A program made the position numbers and the translations under genes. A DNA stretch of 64,000 bases from contig NZ_JABBJN010000010.1 of assembly GCF_012928505.1 (NCBI RefSeq), positions 62,001-126,000 of the forward strand, read 5' to 3'. Shown here piece by piece: positions 16,195 through 25,613 of this stretch. The first letter of the stretch is position 1. Each line of letters opens with the position of its first letter. The notes below the pieces were generated by a model. It saw only the letters and a list, made by a program, of their open reading frames with translations. It was not told where the DNA came from and did not search any database. This stretch comes from Achromobacter sp. Bel. GTDB lineage: Bacteria; Pseudomonadota; Gammaproteobacteria; Burkholderiales; Burkholderiaceae_B.

Positions 16195-16266
16195 GCGGGT
16201 CTCCAGTGTTTTTCGGTGTTGTCGCAGGAAAGTCTAGGCCTGGGCTTGGCGGCGCGACGCATAACG

Positions 16267-16285
16267 AGCTTATATGCGATAAGCT
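16267..16285. promoter_or_regulatory. LysR-type palindromic operator between sulfatase 1 and LysR
   Basis: The perfect inverted repeat AGCTTAT-N5-ATAAGCT sits in the 98-base divergent gap. ATAA and TTAT elements repeat at 16261, 16270 and 16279 with 9-base steps, and again at 16291 overlapping the LysR start codon. A palindrome this long beside a LysR gene is a strong operator candidate for autoregulation and sulfatase control. Confidence 0.7.
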
Positions 16286-16292
16286 GATCCTT

Positions 16293-17267
16293 ATGACTGC
16301 GCCTGTATACGATTCGCTGGATGACGCGCGCCGCGCGCTGGGCCGCTTGACGATGACCGAGTTCCGGACGTTGCTGGCCATCAAGACGGCGGGAACCCTG
16401 TCGCGCGCCGCAGTGGCCCTGGGCGTGAGCCAGCCCGCCCTTAGCCAGCATGTGCGTGAGATGGAAAGCAAACTGGGCGTGCCTCTGTTTGTGCGTGGCG
16501 CGGGCGGCATGACGCCCACGGCCTATGGCGACGCCGTCTGGCAACTGGCGGCAAGCTTGCGATCGGACATCGGGGTCGCTGCCGAGGCGCTATGGCACGC
16601 GTCACGAAACGACAAGCCGCCGCTGCGCATCGGCAGCATGTCGGTCACGTCGGGCGGCATACTGGCGGTGGCGCTGGGGCGCTACGCCTCGGAAGCGGCC
16701 AACCCCGCGTGCGTGCTGGTCGAAGGGTCGCGCGAAATCTTGCTTGAGCATTTGCATCACCGGCGCATCGATATATTCGTGGGCAGGTTGACCGACGATG
16801 AGCCCGCGCCTGGCCTGCTGCGGGAAACCTTGTTCCAGGACAGTTGCGTCGTCATTTCCTCGTTGCGGCACCCGCTGGCGCGTAAAAGCCGGCTGAACAT
16901 GGAAGCGCTTTACGATCATTCCTGGATCGTGCCTGCCGAAGACACCAGCTTCTACAAGCAGATTGCGGAGTCGATGCGGCGGGCGGGTGTGGCGCAGCCG
17001 GAGGCGCGCATCGCGTCCTATTCCATGCTGGCACTGGCGGCGGTCGTTTCAACATCGGAATTATTGGGCTTCCTGCCGATGTCGCTGTACGCATCGGGAA
17101 CCTTGTCCAATAGTGTGCGCAGACTGGAAGTGGACCTGGCCTGGACGCCGGCGCCGCTGGGTATCGTGATGTGGCGCGATGCCAGCGTGAACCCGCGCGC
17201 GCAGCGTCTGTTGGAAATACTGCGCGCCGTTGCCGGCAGCGCTCGCGCTTCGGCGCCGCATGCATGA
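16293..17267 (+). CDS. LysR-family regulator of the sulfatase locus (1)
   Basis: A 324-residue LysR protein. The DNA-binding region is shifted to about residues 20-80 (M-T-E-F-R-T-L-L-A-I-K-T-A-G-T-L-S-R-A-A and S-Q-P-A-L-S-Q-H-V-R-E-M-E), after an N-terminal extension of about 20 residues, and the effector domain follows. The start at 16293 is preferred to one 29 codons upstream, which would run through the palindromic operator. It is divergent from sulfatase 1 and followed 18 bases later by a second LysR gene. Control of the sulfatase genes on either side is inferred from position. Confidence 0.92.
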   Translation: MTAPVYDSLDDARRALGRLTMTEFRTLLAIKTAGTLSRAAVALGVSQPALSQHVREMESKLGVPLFVRGAGGMTPTAYGDAVWQLAASLRSDIGVAAEALWHASRNDKPPLRIGSMSVTSGGILAVALGRYASEAANPACVLVEGSREILLEHLHHRRIDIFVGRLTDDEPAPGLLRETLFQDSCVVISSLRHPLARKSRLNMEALYDHSWIVPAEDTSFYKQIAESMRRAGVAQPEARIASYSMLALAAVVSTSELLGFLPMSLYASGTLSNSVRRLEVDLAWTPAPLGIVMWRDASVNPRAQRLLEILRAVAGSARASAPHA

Positions 17268-17285
17268 CTCCCTGATCCTTGAACC

Positions 17286-18239
17286 ATGACGCCACGCCAG
17301 CTTCGTTACTTTCTTGAAATCGCCCGCAGCGGCAGTCTGTCGCTGGCGTCCAGCGCGTTGCGCATCGCGCAGCCCGCGCTCAGCCAACACGTGGCGGTGC
17401 TGGAAAGCGAGTTGGGCGTGGCCCTGTTCGAACGGCACGCCAAGGGTGTCACGCTGACGGCGGAAGGCAAGCGCCTGCAGCAGCGCGCCGCCTCCATCCT
17501 GGACCAATTGGATTCGCTGAAAGCCGATGTGCTGGGCTCAACGGGCAAACCGCGAGGACCGGTGCGGGTATGCCTGGCGCGGTCGTTGGCGCAGGTGGTG
17601 GCCGCGCCCTTGATACGGTACGTGGAACAGGAGTATCCCGACATACGGCTATTGTTGTCGTCGGCGCTATCCAGTCAGGTGCGCGCGGCGCTCGAGACGC
17701 GGCAACTGGATGTGGCGCTGATGCCCAACGCGTTCGAATTGCCGGGCTTGTCTTGCAAGCCGGTGTACGAGGAAGGGTTTTCGCTGTTCGGCCTGGAATC
17801 GATGTTCGAGCGGCCTGGAAAGACAATCGCGTTTGCGGAGATCGGGTCCCGGCCGCTGGTGGCGCCGGACCGCGATCACGATCTGCGGCGGCTGGTCGAG
17901 CGTACGGCCGTGGACCTGGGTTGCCCGTTGAACGTGAAATATGAAATCAACGATCCCGAACTGAATTTTGCCTTGGTGCGCGATGGCGTGGCGTTTGCGA
18001 TCCTGCCCGACAGCGTAGGCCTGGAATTGGGGCTGGGCACCAATACCGTTGGCGCGCGGCGGCTGCTGCGGCCACCCATCAGGCGGATGCAGTCCATCGT
18101 GCGCGTAGCGGAAAACGCACCCGGCAACGCGGTGCTGGCCGTGGAACTGGCGTTGCAGAACGTATTGCACACCCTGGTGGAAGACAAGGTGCTGCGCGGC
18201 ACACGGATATATGAAAAAACTTATACAAAACGCAGATAA
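17286..18239 (+). CDS. LysR-family regulator of the sulfatase locus (2)
   Basis: A 317-residue regulator of the NAC/Cbl-like branch by its start M-T-P-R-Q-L-R-Y-F-L-E-I-A-R-S-G-S. The helix-turn-helix includes S-S-A-L-R-I-A-Q-P-A-L-S-Q-H-V-A-V-L-E; the effector domain is of normal length. It lies 18 bases after another LysR gene and 80 bases before a Bug receptor and sulfatase 2. Two LysR genes in tandem between two sulfatase units is unusual and suggests that each controls one side or that they sense different signals. Confidence 0.92.
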   Translation: MTPRQLRYFLEIARSGSLSLASSALRIAQPALSQHVAVLESELGVALFERHAKGVTLTAEGKRLQQRAASILDQLDSLKADVLGSTGKPRGPVRVCLARSLAQVVAAPLIRYVEQEYPDIRLLLSSALSSQVRAALETRQLDVALMPNAFELPGLSCKPVYEEGFSLFGLESMFERPGKTIAFAEIGSRPLVAPDRDHDLRRLVERTAVDLGCPLNVKYEINDPELNFALVRDGVAFAILPDSVGLELGLGTNTVGARRLLRPPIRRMQSIVRVAENAPGNAVLAVELALQNVLHTLVEDKVLRGTRIYEKTYTKRR

Positions 18240-18319
18240 ATAATATTTGTCTTCAGGGCCGGCGCAACCGTACGCTACCTCCAAAATGGCGCACAGAAAA
18301 CGCCGATACGGAGACAAGC

Positions 18320-19291
18320 ATGCAAGTCCGACGCAGACAATTCCTGGGCGCCCTGGGCGCCGCCGTGTGCTGTAGCGCGGTGCCCTTACGACAGGCAAGA
18401 GCCAATCCCCCGTTACGTATGCTGGTCGGTTTCGCGCCGGGCGGTGCGGCCGACATGGTCGCGCGTGCGCTGGCCGAAGGCATGCGTGCGTCGGGCTACA
18501 CCACCATCGTCGAAAACAAATCGGGAGCGGGTGGCCGCATTGCGGTCGATTCGCTGTTGACTGCGGGCGCCGATGGCAATTCCGTGCTGTTCACGCCCTC
18601 TACGAACCTGACGCTGTATCCCCATCTGTACAAGGACCTGCGCTACACCACGGCGGATTTCACACCGCTGGGCACGGCCAGCGAATTCGATTTCGCATTC
18701 GCGGTGGGCGCCAACAGTCCTGCCAGAACACTGCAGGAATTCCTGCAGCTGGCGCAAAAGGACATGCGCCTGGCCGTGTTCGGCACGCCCGGCGCCGGCA
18801 CTGTCATGAATTTCCTGGGCATCATGCTGGCGAACGCCAGCAACGTCCCCTTGACGCCTATCCCTTACAAGGGCGGATCGCCGGCGCTGGCCGACACCGT
18901 GGGCGGGACCTTGCCTGCGCTGATCACAACGCTGCCCAACCTGATTCCCATGCACAAGTCCGGCAAGATCCGGATCCTGGCCACGACGGGGGCCGCGCCG
19001 TCGTCCGCGCTGCCCGACGTGCCCACGTTCGCGTCTGCCGGATATCCATCGCTGACGGTGGCCGAATATTTCACCTTGCTGGGACACAAGGGTTTGCCAG
19101 GCAACGAGGCCCAGGCATTGACTCGCGCCGTGGCCAACGCCGTGCGTTCGCCGGCCTTTGAAAAGGTCATGCAGCAGCAGTTCTTCGAAACCAAAGTCAC
19201 CGCGCCCGCCGCCTTGAAACAGCAACTGGAACGTGAATATGCGTTCTGGGACCGGGTCGTCAAAGACAGCGGCTATCGCCCCGAGGCCTGA
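18320..19291 (+). CDS. Bug/TctC-family receptor with a twin-arginine-like signal
   Basis: A 323-residue Bug receptor. The signal peptide begins M-Q-V-R-R-R-Q-F-L-G-A-L-G, which fits the twin-arginine motif (R-R-x-F-L) rather than an ordinary Sec signal, and ends A-R-A. Family landmarks follow: L-R-M-L-V-G-F-A-P-G-G, I-V-E-N-K-S-G-A-G-G and P-I-P-Y-K-G-G. GGAG precedes the start. Sulfatase 2 follows 38 bases later, so the receptor probably serves uptake or sensing of its substrate. Tat export of a Bug protein implies folding, perhaps with bound ligand, before export; this is inference. Confidence 0.9.
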   Translation: MQVRRRQFLGALGAAVCCSAVPLRQARANPPLRMLVGFAPGGAADMVARALAEGMRASGYTTIVENKSGAGGRIAVDSLLTAGADGNSVLFTPSTNLTLYPHLYKDLRYTTADFTPLGTASEFDFAFAVGANSPARTLQEFLQLAQKDMRLAVFGTPGAGTVMNFLGIMLANASNVPLTPIPYKGGSPALADTVGGTLPALITTLPNLIPMHKSGKIRILATTGAAPSSALPDVPTFASAGYPSLTVAEYFTLLGHKGLPGNEAQALTRAVANAVRSPAFEKVMQQQFFETKVTAPAALKQQLEREYAFWDRVVKDSGYRPEA

Positions 19292-19329
19292 CGCCGCGCG
19301 CGTGGTCAGCCAATTTCCAGGATGCACAA

Positions 19330-20774
19330 ATGAAAGGCAAGAACGTCGTCGTCATCATGTCCGATGAGCACAATCCCGAATTCATGGGCTGTTCCGGGCA
19401 TCCGTTCATCAAGACCCCAAACTTGGACGCGCTGGCCGCGCGGGGGGCGCGGTTTCCGAACGCGTATACCCCCAGTCCGATCTGCGTGCCGGCGCGGGCG
19501 GCGTTTGCCACCGGCCATCGTGTTCACCAGACGCGGCATTGGGACAACGCGATGCCGTACCTGGGCGATCCCCAAGGATGGGGGCATGTGCTGCAGCAGC
19601 ACGGCATCAACGTGGAAAGCATCGGCAAGCTGCACTACCGCAATGAAGAGGATCCGGTCGGTTTCGATGCCGAGCATATCCCCATGCATGTGGTGGGCGG
19701 GCACGGCATGGTGTGGGCGTCGATCCGCGATCCTTATTTGCCCGTGGCCGGCCGCAAGCGCATGCTTGGCGACCGTATCGGCATGGGCGAATCGCCTTAT
19801 ACGTCCTATGACCGCTCGGTGACCGGGCGCACGCTGCAATGGCTGCGCGCGGCGGCCAGCCGTGGCCAGCCCTTTGTGTTGTACGTGGGTTTGGTGGCGC
19901 CGCATTTTCCGTTGATTGCGCCGCAGGAGTTCTTCACGCTGTACGAGGCCCGGCAGATTCCCCAGGCCAAGCTGCATCCGAAAAACGGCTACGAACGCCA
20001 TCCCTGGGTGCGGGCCTACGCGGAATTCGAGCGCACTGAAGAAACGTTCCAGGGCGAGGACGAGCGCGTCAACGCCTTCCTGGCGTATTACGGGCTTTGC
20101 AGCTTCCTGGACAGCAACGTGGGCGGTATCGTGGACGAGCTTGCTACGTTGGGGCTGGCCGATTCCACCTACGTGGTCTATACGTCGGACCACGGCGACA
20201 ACGTCGGAGCCCGCGGTTTGTGGGGAAAATCCACGCTATATCAGGAAAGTGTGGGAATCCCCATGATCTTGGCGGGCCCGGACGTGGCGCCCACCGTCTG
20301 CGAGACGCCGGTGGATTTGCTGGATCTTTACCCGACGCTGTTGCAGGCCGTGGGCGTGGATCCGGCGCCGCATCAGGGCGCTCGGCCAGGAAAGTCCCTG
20401 TTCGACATCGCGCGGCAACGGGTCGACGCCAGCCGTGCGATCCTCAGCGAATACCATGCCGCCGGTAGCAACACGGCGGGCTTCATGCTGCGCAAGGGGC
20501 CTTGGAAGTATCACCACTATGTGCGCTTCCAGCCCGAGCTGTTCAACCTGGACTCGGATCCTGGCGAATTGCACGATCTGGCGGGCGACCCGGCTTATGC
20601 AAGCGTGTTGGCCGACATGAAGACGGCGTTGTACGCAATCTGCAACCCGGAGGACGTGGACAGGCAGGCCAAGGCCGACCAGGCCGCGATGATCGAACGT
20701 TTGGGCGGCCCCGAAGCCGCCTCGATGATGGGCGCTAGCGGGGCAACGCCCGCACCCAAGGTGGAGCAAGCGGC

Positions 20775-20778
<4 letters not shown>
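19330..20778 (+). CDS. Type I sulfatase (formylglycine, Cys type), sulfatase 2
   Basis: A 482-residue paralogue of sulfatase 1, aligned over nearly all its length: N-V-V-V-I-M-S-D-E-H at the start, P-I-C-V-P-A-R-A-A-F with the C-x-P-x-R site near residue 53, V-A-P-H-F-P-L near residue 193 and Y-T-S-D-H-G-D-N-V-G-A-R-G-L-W-G-K-S near residue 285. No signal peptide is present. The stop overlaps the start of the FAD dehydrogenase (ATGA), so sulfatase and dehydrogenase are made together. A plausible route is ester hydrolysis releasing a hydroxyacid that the dehydrogenase oxidises, but the substrate is not known. Confidence 0.9.
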
Positions 20779-22091
<1,313 letters not shown>

Positions 22092-22253
22092 CCGTGGGTG
22101 GGCGGGGTGAGCGCTGGGTCGCCAGTCAGGTCCGGCTCGCCGCTATGGCGGCGGAGTTCGGCCAGGCCGCGATAGAAGCCGCCGCAGTTGCACGGGAGAG
22201 AGCAGGGTCTCCCCGGGGGCTTCCTGCGGTGGCTCTGGAACATGCCAGATTTG

Positions 22254-22291
22254 ACCGCACTTTTACTGCACTTACCGCAGTGAAGTGCGGT
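22254..22291. promoter_or_regulatory. Nested dyad upstream of LysR
   Basis: The outer arms ACCGCACTT (22254-22262) and AAGTGCGGT (22283-22291) are perfect inverted repeats. Inside them ACTGC (22265-22269) pairs with GCAGT (22277-22281). It could be an operator or an RNA hairpin; no T-run follows, so a terminator is less likely. Confidence 0.5.
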
Positions 22292-22320
22292 AGGTTGAGG
22301 CAAATGGCGGTAACGACACG

Positions 22321-22404
22321 ATGGTGAATGGCCAATGGTGAATGTCCGGCGGTGAATGATCGAAAGCGTATGATCGATGGCGACTGAGCGAAGGCGAATG
22401 ATCA
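22321..22404 (+). repeat. Six degenerate 14-base tandem repeats
   Basis: Six contiguous units of exactly 14 bases: units 1-2 share ATGGTGAATG, units 3, 4 and 6 share ATGATC (units 3 and 4 ATGATCG), and unit 5 is the most diverged (ATGGCGACTGAGCG). The approximate consensus is ATGGTGAATGATCG. The period is not a multiple of 3 and no frame spans it, so it is non-coding. It lies immediately upstream of a LysR gene. Confidence 0.75.
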
Positions 22405-22437
22405 ACGTGATCTAAGATCCTGGCTCTAAGGAAAGCC

Positions 22438-23415
22438 ATGCATCCGCAACTCAACAATCGCCTTCGAGCCAAGCTGCGCCTGCGCCACATCGAGTTGCTG
22501 GACGCCCTTGGCGATACGCTCAATCTTCATCACGCCGCGCCTCGGCTGAACCTCAGCCAGCCCGCCACGAGCAAGCTGCTGCAGGAAGTCGAGAAAATCT
22601 ACGGCACGCCCCTGTTCGACCGTTTGCCGCGCGGCCTGCGCGCCACGGCTGCGGGCGAAAGCGTTATCCGCTGGGCTCGGCTGCTGTTGAATCATGTGGG
22701 TGAGTCGGTCGCCGAGGCGCACATGGTGGCCGCCGGGGCATCCGGGCGAGTCCGTGTCGGGACACAGCCGGTGGCGATTCCCACGCTGGTCAACCAGGTG
22801 TTGCAACGGGTGCGCGCCACCATGCCGGACCTGGTGGTCACGCTTACCGAAGGTCCTAACGACATGCTATTGCCCGCGCTTGCGCGGGACGAGCTGGATA
22901 TCGTGCTGGGGCGTCTTTCCCACGATACGCGGTCTGATCTCTATCATTCCGAACGCCTGTATGACGAGCCGGTAAGCCTGGTCGTACGCAAAAAACACCC
23001 CTTGCTTCGAAAGCGCAATCTGTCCGCGAAGCATCTTGTCGACGTTCAATGGATACTGCCGCCGGAATTGGCGCCGCTGCGCCAGCAGCTTGATCGGGTG
23101 CTTGTGGAACAAGGCTCGAGTCGGCCAACCCCAAGAACCGAGACGACATCGCAAATGATGGTCGAGATCATCCTGAACCAGACGGACTCGGTGGCAGCGA
23201 TGCCCTTTAGTGTCGCTCGGCTTTACCAATCCCGCGGTCAACTCGATATCCTGCATCTGCCGCTGCCGATCAGCATGCCGCCGGTGGGCCTGCTGCGACA
23301 CGCGCAGGTCAAGTGTCCGCCAGTAGTGGAATCATTTATCGGGCTGGTGCGGCAAGTGTCCGAGGAACTGAAGGGGCAGGCCGGCGCCGGCCACGGCTTG
23401 CACCCGCCTGCATGA
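22438..23415 (+). CDS. LysR-family transcriptional regulator
   Basis: A 325-residue regulator with an N-terminal extension (M-H-P-Q-L-N-N-R-L-R-A-K-L-R-L-R-H-I) before a standard LysR helix-turn-helix (H-H-A-A-P-R-L-N-L-S-Q-P-A-T-S-K-L-L) of the GbpR/GalR-like branch and a C-terminal effector domain. It is preceded by a striking repeat array and dyad, and is convergent with a Bug receptor gene 25 bases away. Its target is not obvious. The Bug/metallo-hydrolase pair is the nearest metabolic unit. Confidence 0.92.
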   Translation: MHPQLNNRLRAKLRLRHIELLDALGDTLNLHHAAPRLNLSQPATSKLLQEVEKIYGTPLFDRLPRGLRATAAGESVIRWARLLLNHVGESVAEAHMVAAGASGRVRVGTQPVAIPTLVNQVLQRVRATMPDLVVTLTEGPNDMLLPALARDELDIVLGRLSHDTRSDLYHSERLYDEPVSLVVRKKHPLLRKRNLSAKHLVDVQWILPPELAPLRQQLDRVLVEQGSSRPTPRTETTSQMMVEIILNQTDSVAAMPFSVARLYQSRGQLDILHLPLPISMPPVGLLRHAQVKCPPVVESFIGLVRQVSEELKGQAGAGHGLHPPA

Positions 23416-23420
23416 GGCGG
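23404..23420. terminator. Short hairpin at the LysR/Bug convergent end
   Basis: CCGCCT-N5-AGGCGG overlaps the LysR stop codon, between two convergent genes. No T-run is present, so it is only a weak candidate. Confidence 0.25.
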
Positions 23421-23440
23421 CTGGGCCCGCCGCGTGTCAT

Positions 23441-24427
23441 TCAATCCACGGTGGCGCCGGATTGCTCCACGATCCGTTGCCACTGCGCCGCCTCGCCGGC
23501 CAACCAGGTAGCGAACGCGTCGGGCGAGTCGTCGGCGGCCACGAATCCTTGCTCTGAAAGGTATTGCTGCATCGCCGTCTCTTTCAGCACGGCATGGATC
23601 GCGTCGGCAAGGCGCTTGAGGATAGCCGGATCGGTGCCGCGGGGCGCCGCCATGCCCCACCAGTTGCTCAAGATGACGTCGGGCACGCCGGCTTGCGCCG
23701 TGGTGGGCAGCTCGGGTTGGACGTCGAGCCGCTGGCGCGATGCGACTGCCAATGCGCGGATACGGCCAGAGGGCAATTGCGCGCCGGCGACGCCATAACC
23801 CGTCAGGAACAGTTGCACTTCTCCGCCAAGCAGGCCGGTGATGCCGGGCTGGGCGCCTTTGTAGGGAACATGCGTCATCTGTGCGCCGATGGCCTCCGAC
23901 AGCGCGAAAGCCGACAGGTGCGGCGTCGTGCCGTTGCCCGGCGAGCCGTAGTTCAGCTTTCCGGGGTTCGCCTTTGCATAGTCGGCGAATTCGCGGAAGG
24001 TGCGCGCGGGCACCGCAGCATTGATGAACAGCACCGAGGGCGCGTCGACGACCTTGGCAATTGGTGCCAGCGCTTGCAGCGGGTCGAACCCCAAGTGTTT
24101 GTACAAATACTGATTGATCACGAAATTGTTCGTTGCGCCCAGCAGCAGGGTGTAGCCGTCGGGCTTGGCGCGGACCACCTCCAGCGTGCCGATGTTGCCG
24201 CCGGCGCCGGCCTTGTTCTCCACGACCAGGGGCTGGCCAAGACGGGTTTGCAGGGCGGGCTGCATTTTACGGATGACCAGATCGCCCGCCGCGCCCGCAG
24301 GGTAAGGCACCACGACGCGGATCGGCATCTCCGGCCACGCCGCGTGAGCGGCGGCGCCCCAGGCGGCAGCGCACATGGCGCCGCCGCGCAAGACGGTCAA
24401 CAAGCGGGACACGGTACGGGTATGCAT
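23441..24427 (-). CDS. Bug/TctC-family periplasmic solute receptor
   Basis: A 328-residue receptor with a signal peptide (hydrophobic core about residues 15-28, A-H-A cleavage) and the family landmarks W-P-E-M-P-I-R-V-V-V-P-Y-P-A-G, V-V-E-N-K-A-G-A-G-G and H-V-P-Y-K-G-A-Q. The motif after P-Y-P-A-G is A-A-G-D rather than the usual G-G-x-D. It lies 29 bases downstream of a metallo-beta-lactamase-fold hydrolase, so the two are likely one transcript acting on the same compound. A start a few codons later would also give a signal peptide. Confidence 0.9.
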   Translation of the reverse strand: MHTRTVSRLLTVLRGGAMCAAAWGAAAHAAWPEMPIRVVVPYPAGAAGDLVIRKMQPALQTRLGQPLVVENKAGAGGNIGTLEVVRAKPDGYTLLLGATNNFVINQYLYKHLGFDPLQALAPIAKVVDAPSVLFINAAVPARTFREFADYAKANPGKLNYGSPGNGTTPHLSAFALSEAIGAQMTHVPYKGAQPGITGLLGGEVQLFLTGYGVAGAQLPSGRIRALAVASRQRLDVQPELPTTAQAGVPDVILSNWWGMAAPRGTDPAILKRLADAIHAVLKETAMQQYLSEQGFVAADDSPDAFATWLAGEAAQWQRIVEQSGATVD

Positions 24428-24456
24428 GGCAAAGCCCCTCGTTGGCGGATGACGGG

Positions 24457-25350
24457 TCAGAGATCGATGCGCATCAAGTCGTGCGCAAGGCGCAGCGGGC
24501 CCGAGTAATGCTGGCGGATGTCGCGCACCACATCTTCCATCAGATGGGGGCCCATCAGCTCCACCGGCAGGTGTTTGGCTGCGGCGCGCTTGAGCACCGG
24601 GCTGGTTGAGTCAAAATGCCCGAAATGCGTGGCCACCACGCTCTTTGCGCCGGACTCGGCCGCGATCAGCCCCAGGCCCAGCGGACTCGTGTGCGAGAAC
24701 GTGCCTACGCCGGTTTTTGCGCGGTGGTCGATGAAGGACTGCGGAAAGGTGCATTCGTGGATCAGCAAGTCCGCGTCGCGGGCCAGTTCGACCATCGCCG
24801 GACAGGGCTTGGTGTCGCCACTGAAAGCGATCACCTTGCCATCGGCTTCCACGCGCACGCCGAAGCACTCGCAGATGTCGTGAGGCAGGTGGTCGACGTG
24901 CAGGGCGGTAATGCGGATGTCGCTGTCTTCGTAGACGACGCCCGGGGCGATCTCGTGCACGACGGGCCGTACGGCTTCGATGTTGTTCTTGCGCACCGGG
25001 TAGGCCGAACGGGCCATGAAGTCGGCCCGGAACGCGCCGTCCTCGAACAGGTGGTTGACGAAGTTCTTCGTACCCTTCGGGCCAAGCAAAATCGGCGAAC
25101 CGACACGGTTAAGCATCCAGCTGGAGATCACGAAGTAGGGAAAGTCGCTGATATGGTCGTGGTGCAGGTGCGTGAGGAAAACGAGCCCCACGTCCGCCGG
25201 ATTGATGTTGGCGCGGACCATCTGGCGCGTGGCGCCTTCGCCGCAGTCGAACAGGTAGTGCTTGCCGGCATCCGTGGAAATGAGGATGGCCGATTGGCCG
25301 CGGTCGGGGTCGGGCAGCGCGGCGCCGGTGCCAAGCATGGTGATTTTCAT
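24457..25350 (-). CDS. Metallo-beta-lactamase-fold hydrolase (RNase Z-like subfamily)
   Basis: A 297-residue MBL-fold protein opening M-K-I-T-M-L-G-T-G-A-A, with the metal site T-H-L-H-H-D-H-I-S-D near residue 65, S-G-D-T near residue 180, H-E-C-T-F near residue 200 and a late H-F-G-H-F near residue 245. The layout is that of RNase Z/arylsulfatase-like hydrolases; without the tRNA-binding exosite a small-molecule ester or lactone is the likelier substrate. AGGAGC precedes the start; a start 11 codons upstream lacks such a site. It is followed by a Bug receptor, which suggests a catabolic role. Confidence 0.88.
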   Translation of the reverse strand: MKITMLGTGAALPDPDRGQSAILISTDAGKHYLFDCGEGATRQMVRANINPADVGLVFLTHLHHDHISDFPYFVISSWMLNRVGSPILLGPKGTKNFVNHLFEDGAFRADFMARSAYPVRKNNIEAVRPVVHEIAPGVVYEDSDIRITALHVDHLPHDICECFGVRVEADGKVIAFSGDTKPCPAMVELARDADLLIHECTFPQSFIDHRAKTGVGTFSHTSPLGLGLIAAESGAKSVVATHFGHFDSTSPVLKRAAAKHLPVELMGPHLMEDVVRDIRQHYSGPLRLAHDLMRIDL

Positions 25351-25613
25351 CGTGTGCTCCTGTGGGATGAGTCCGTAGGCCAATGCCGGATAGGGGGGAG
25401 GGTTCCGGAAATGGTAGGGAGCCGCGGAATTCCAGACAAATCAAAATTCCCGATTCAGGGATTCGAAAAAGGAATTCCTCGCGGCCTGCGCCCTTGCGCT
25501 ACGTTGCCGGTGGTTTCTCTTCGCCACAGGGACTTGCAGGTCTTCCATTCGCATGGAGTATCGTGAATCGTCTGCCCCCCCGGTTGGCAAGCCCTGTGCC
25601 AGGAGAGTGCCCC

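Larger units (their letters stand above)
22092..22437. other. Gene-free regulatory stretch before a LysR gene
   Basis: These 346 bases between the FAD dehydrogenase and the next LysR gene contain no convincing reading frame. They hold a 38-base dyad (22254-22291) and six degenerate 14-base tandem repeats (22321-22404), each listed separately. The LysR start follows 33 bases after the repeats. Confidence 0.6.
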
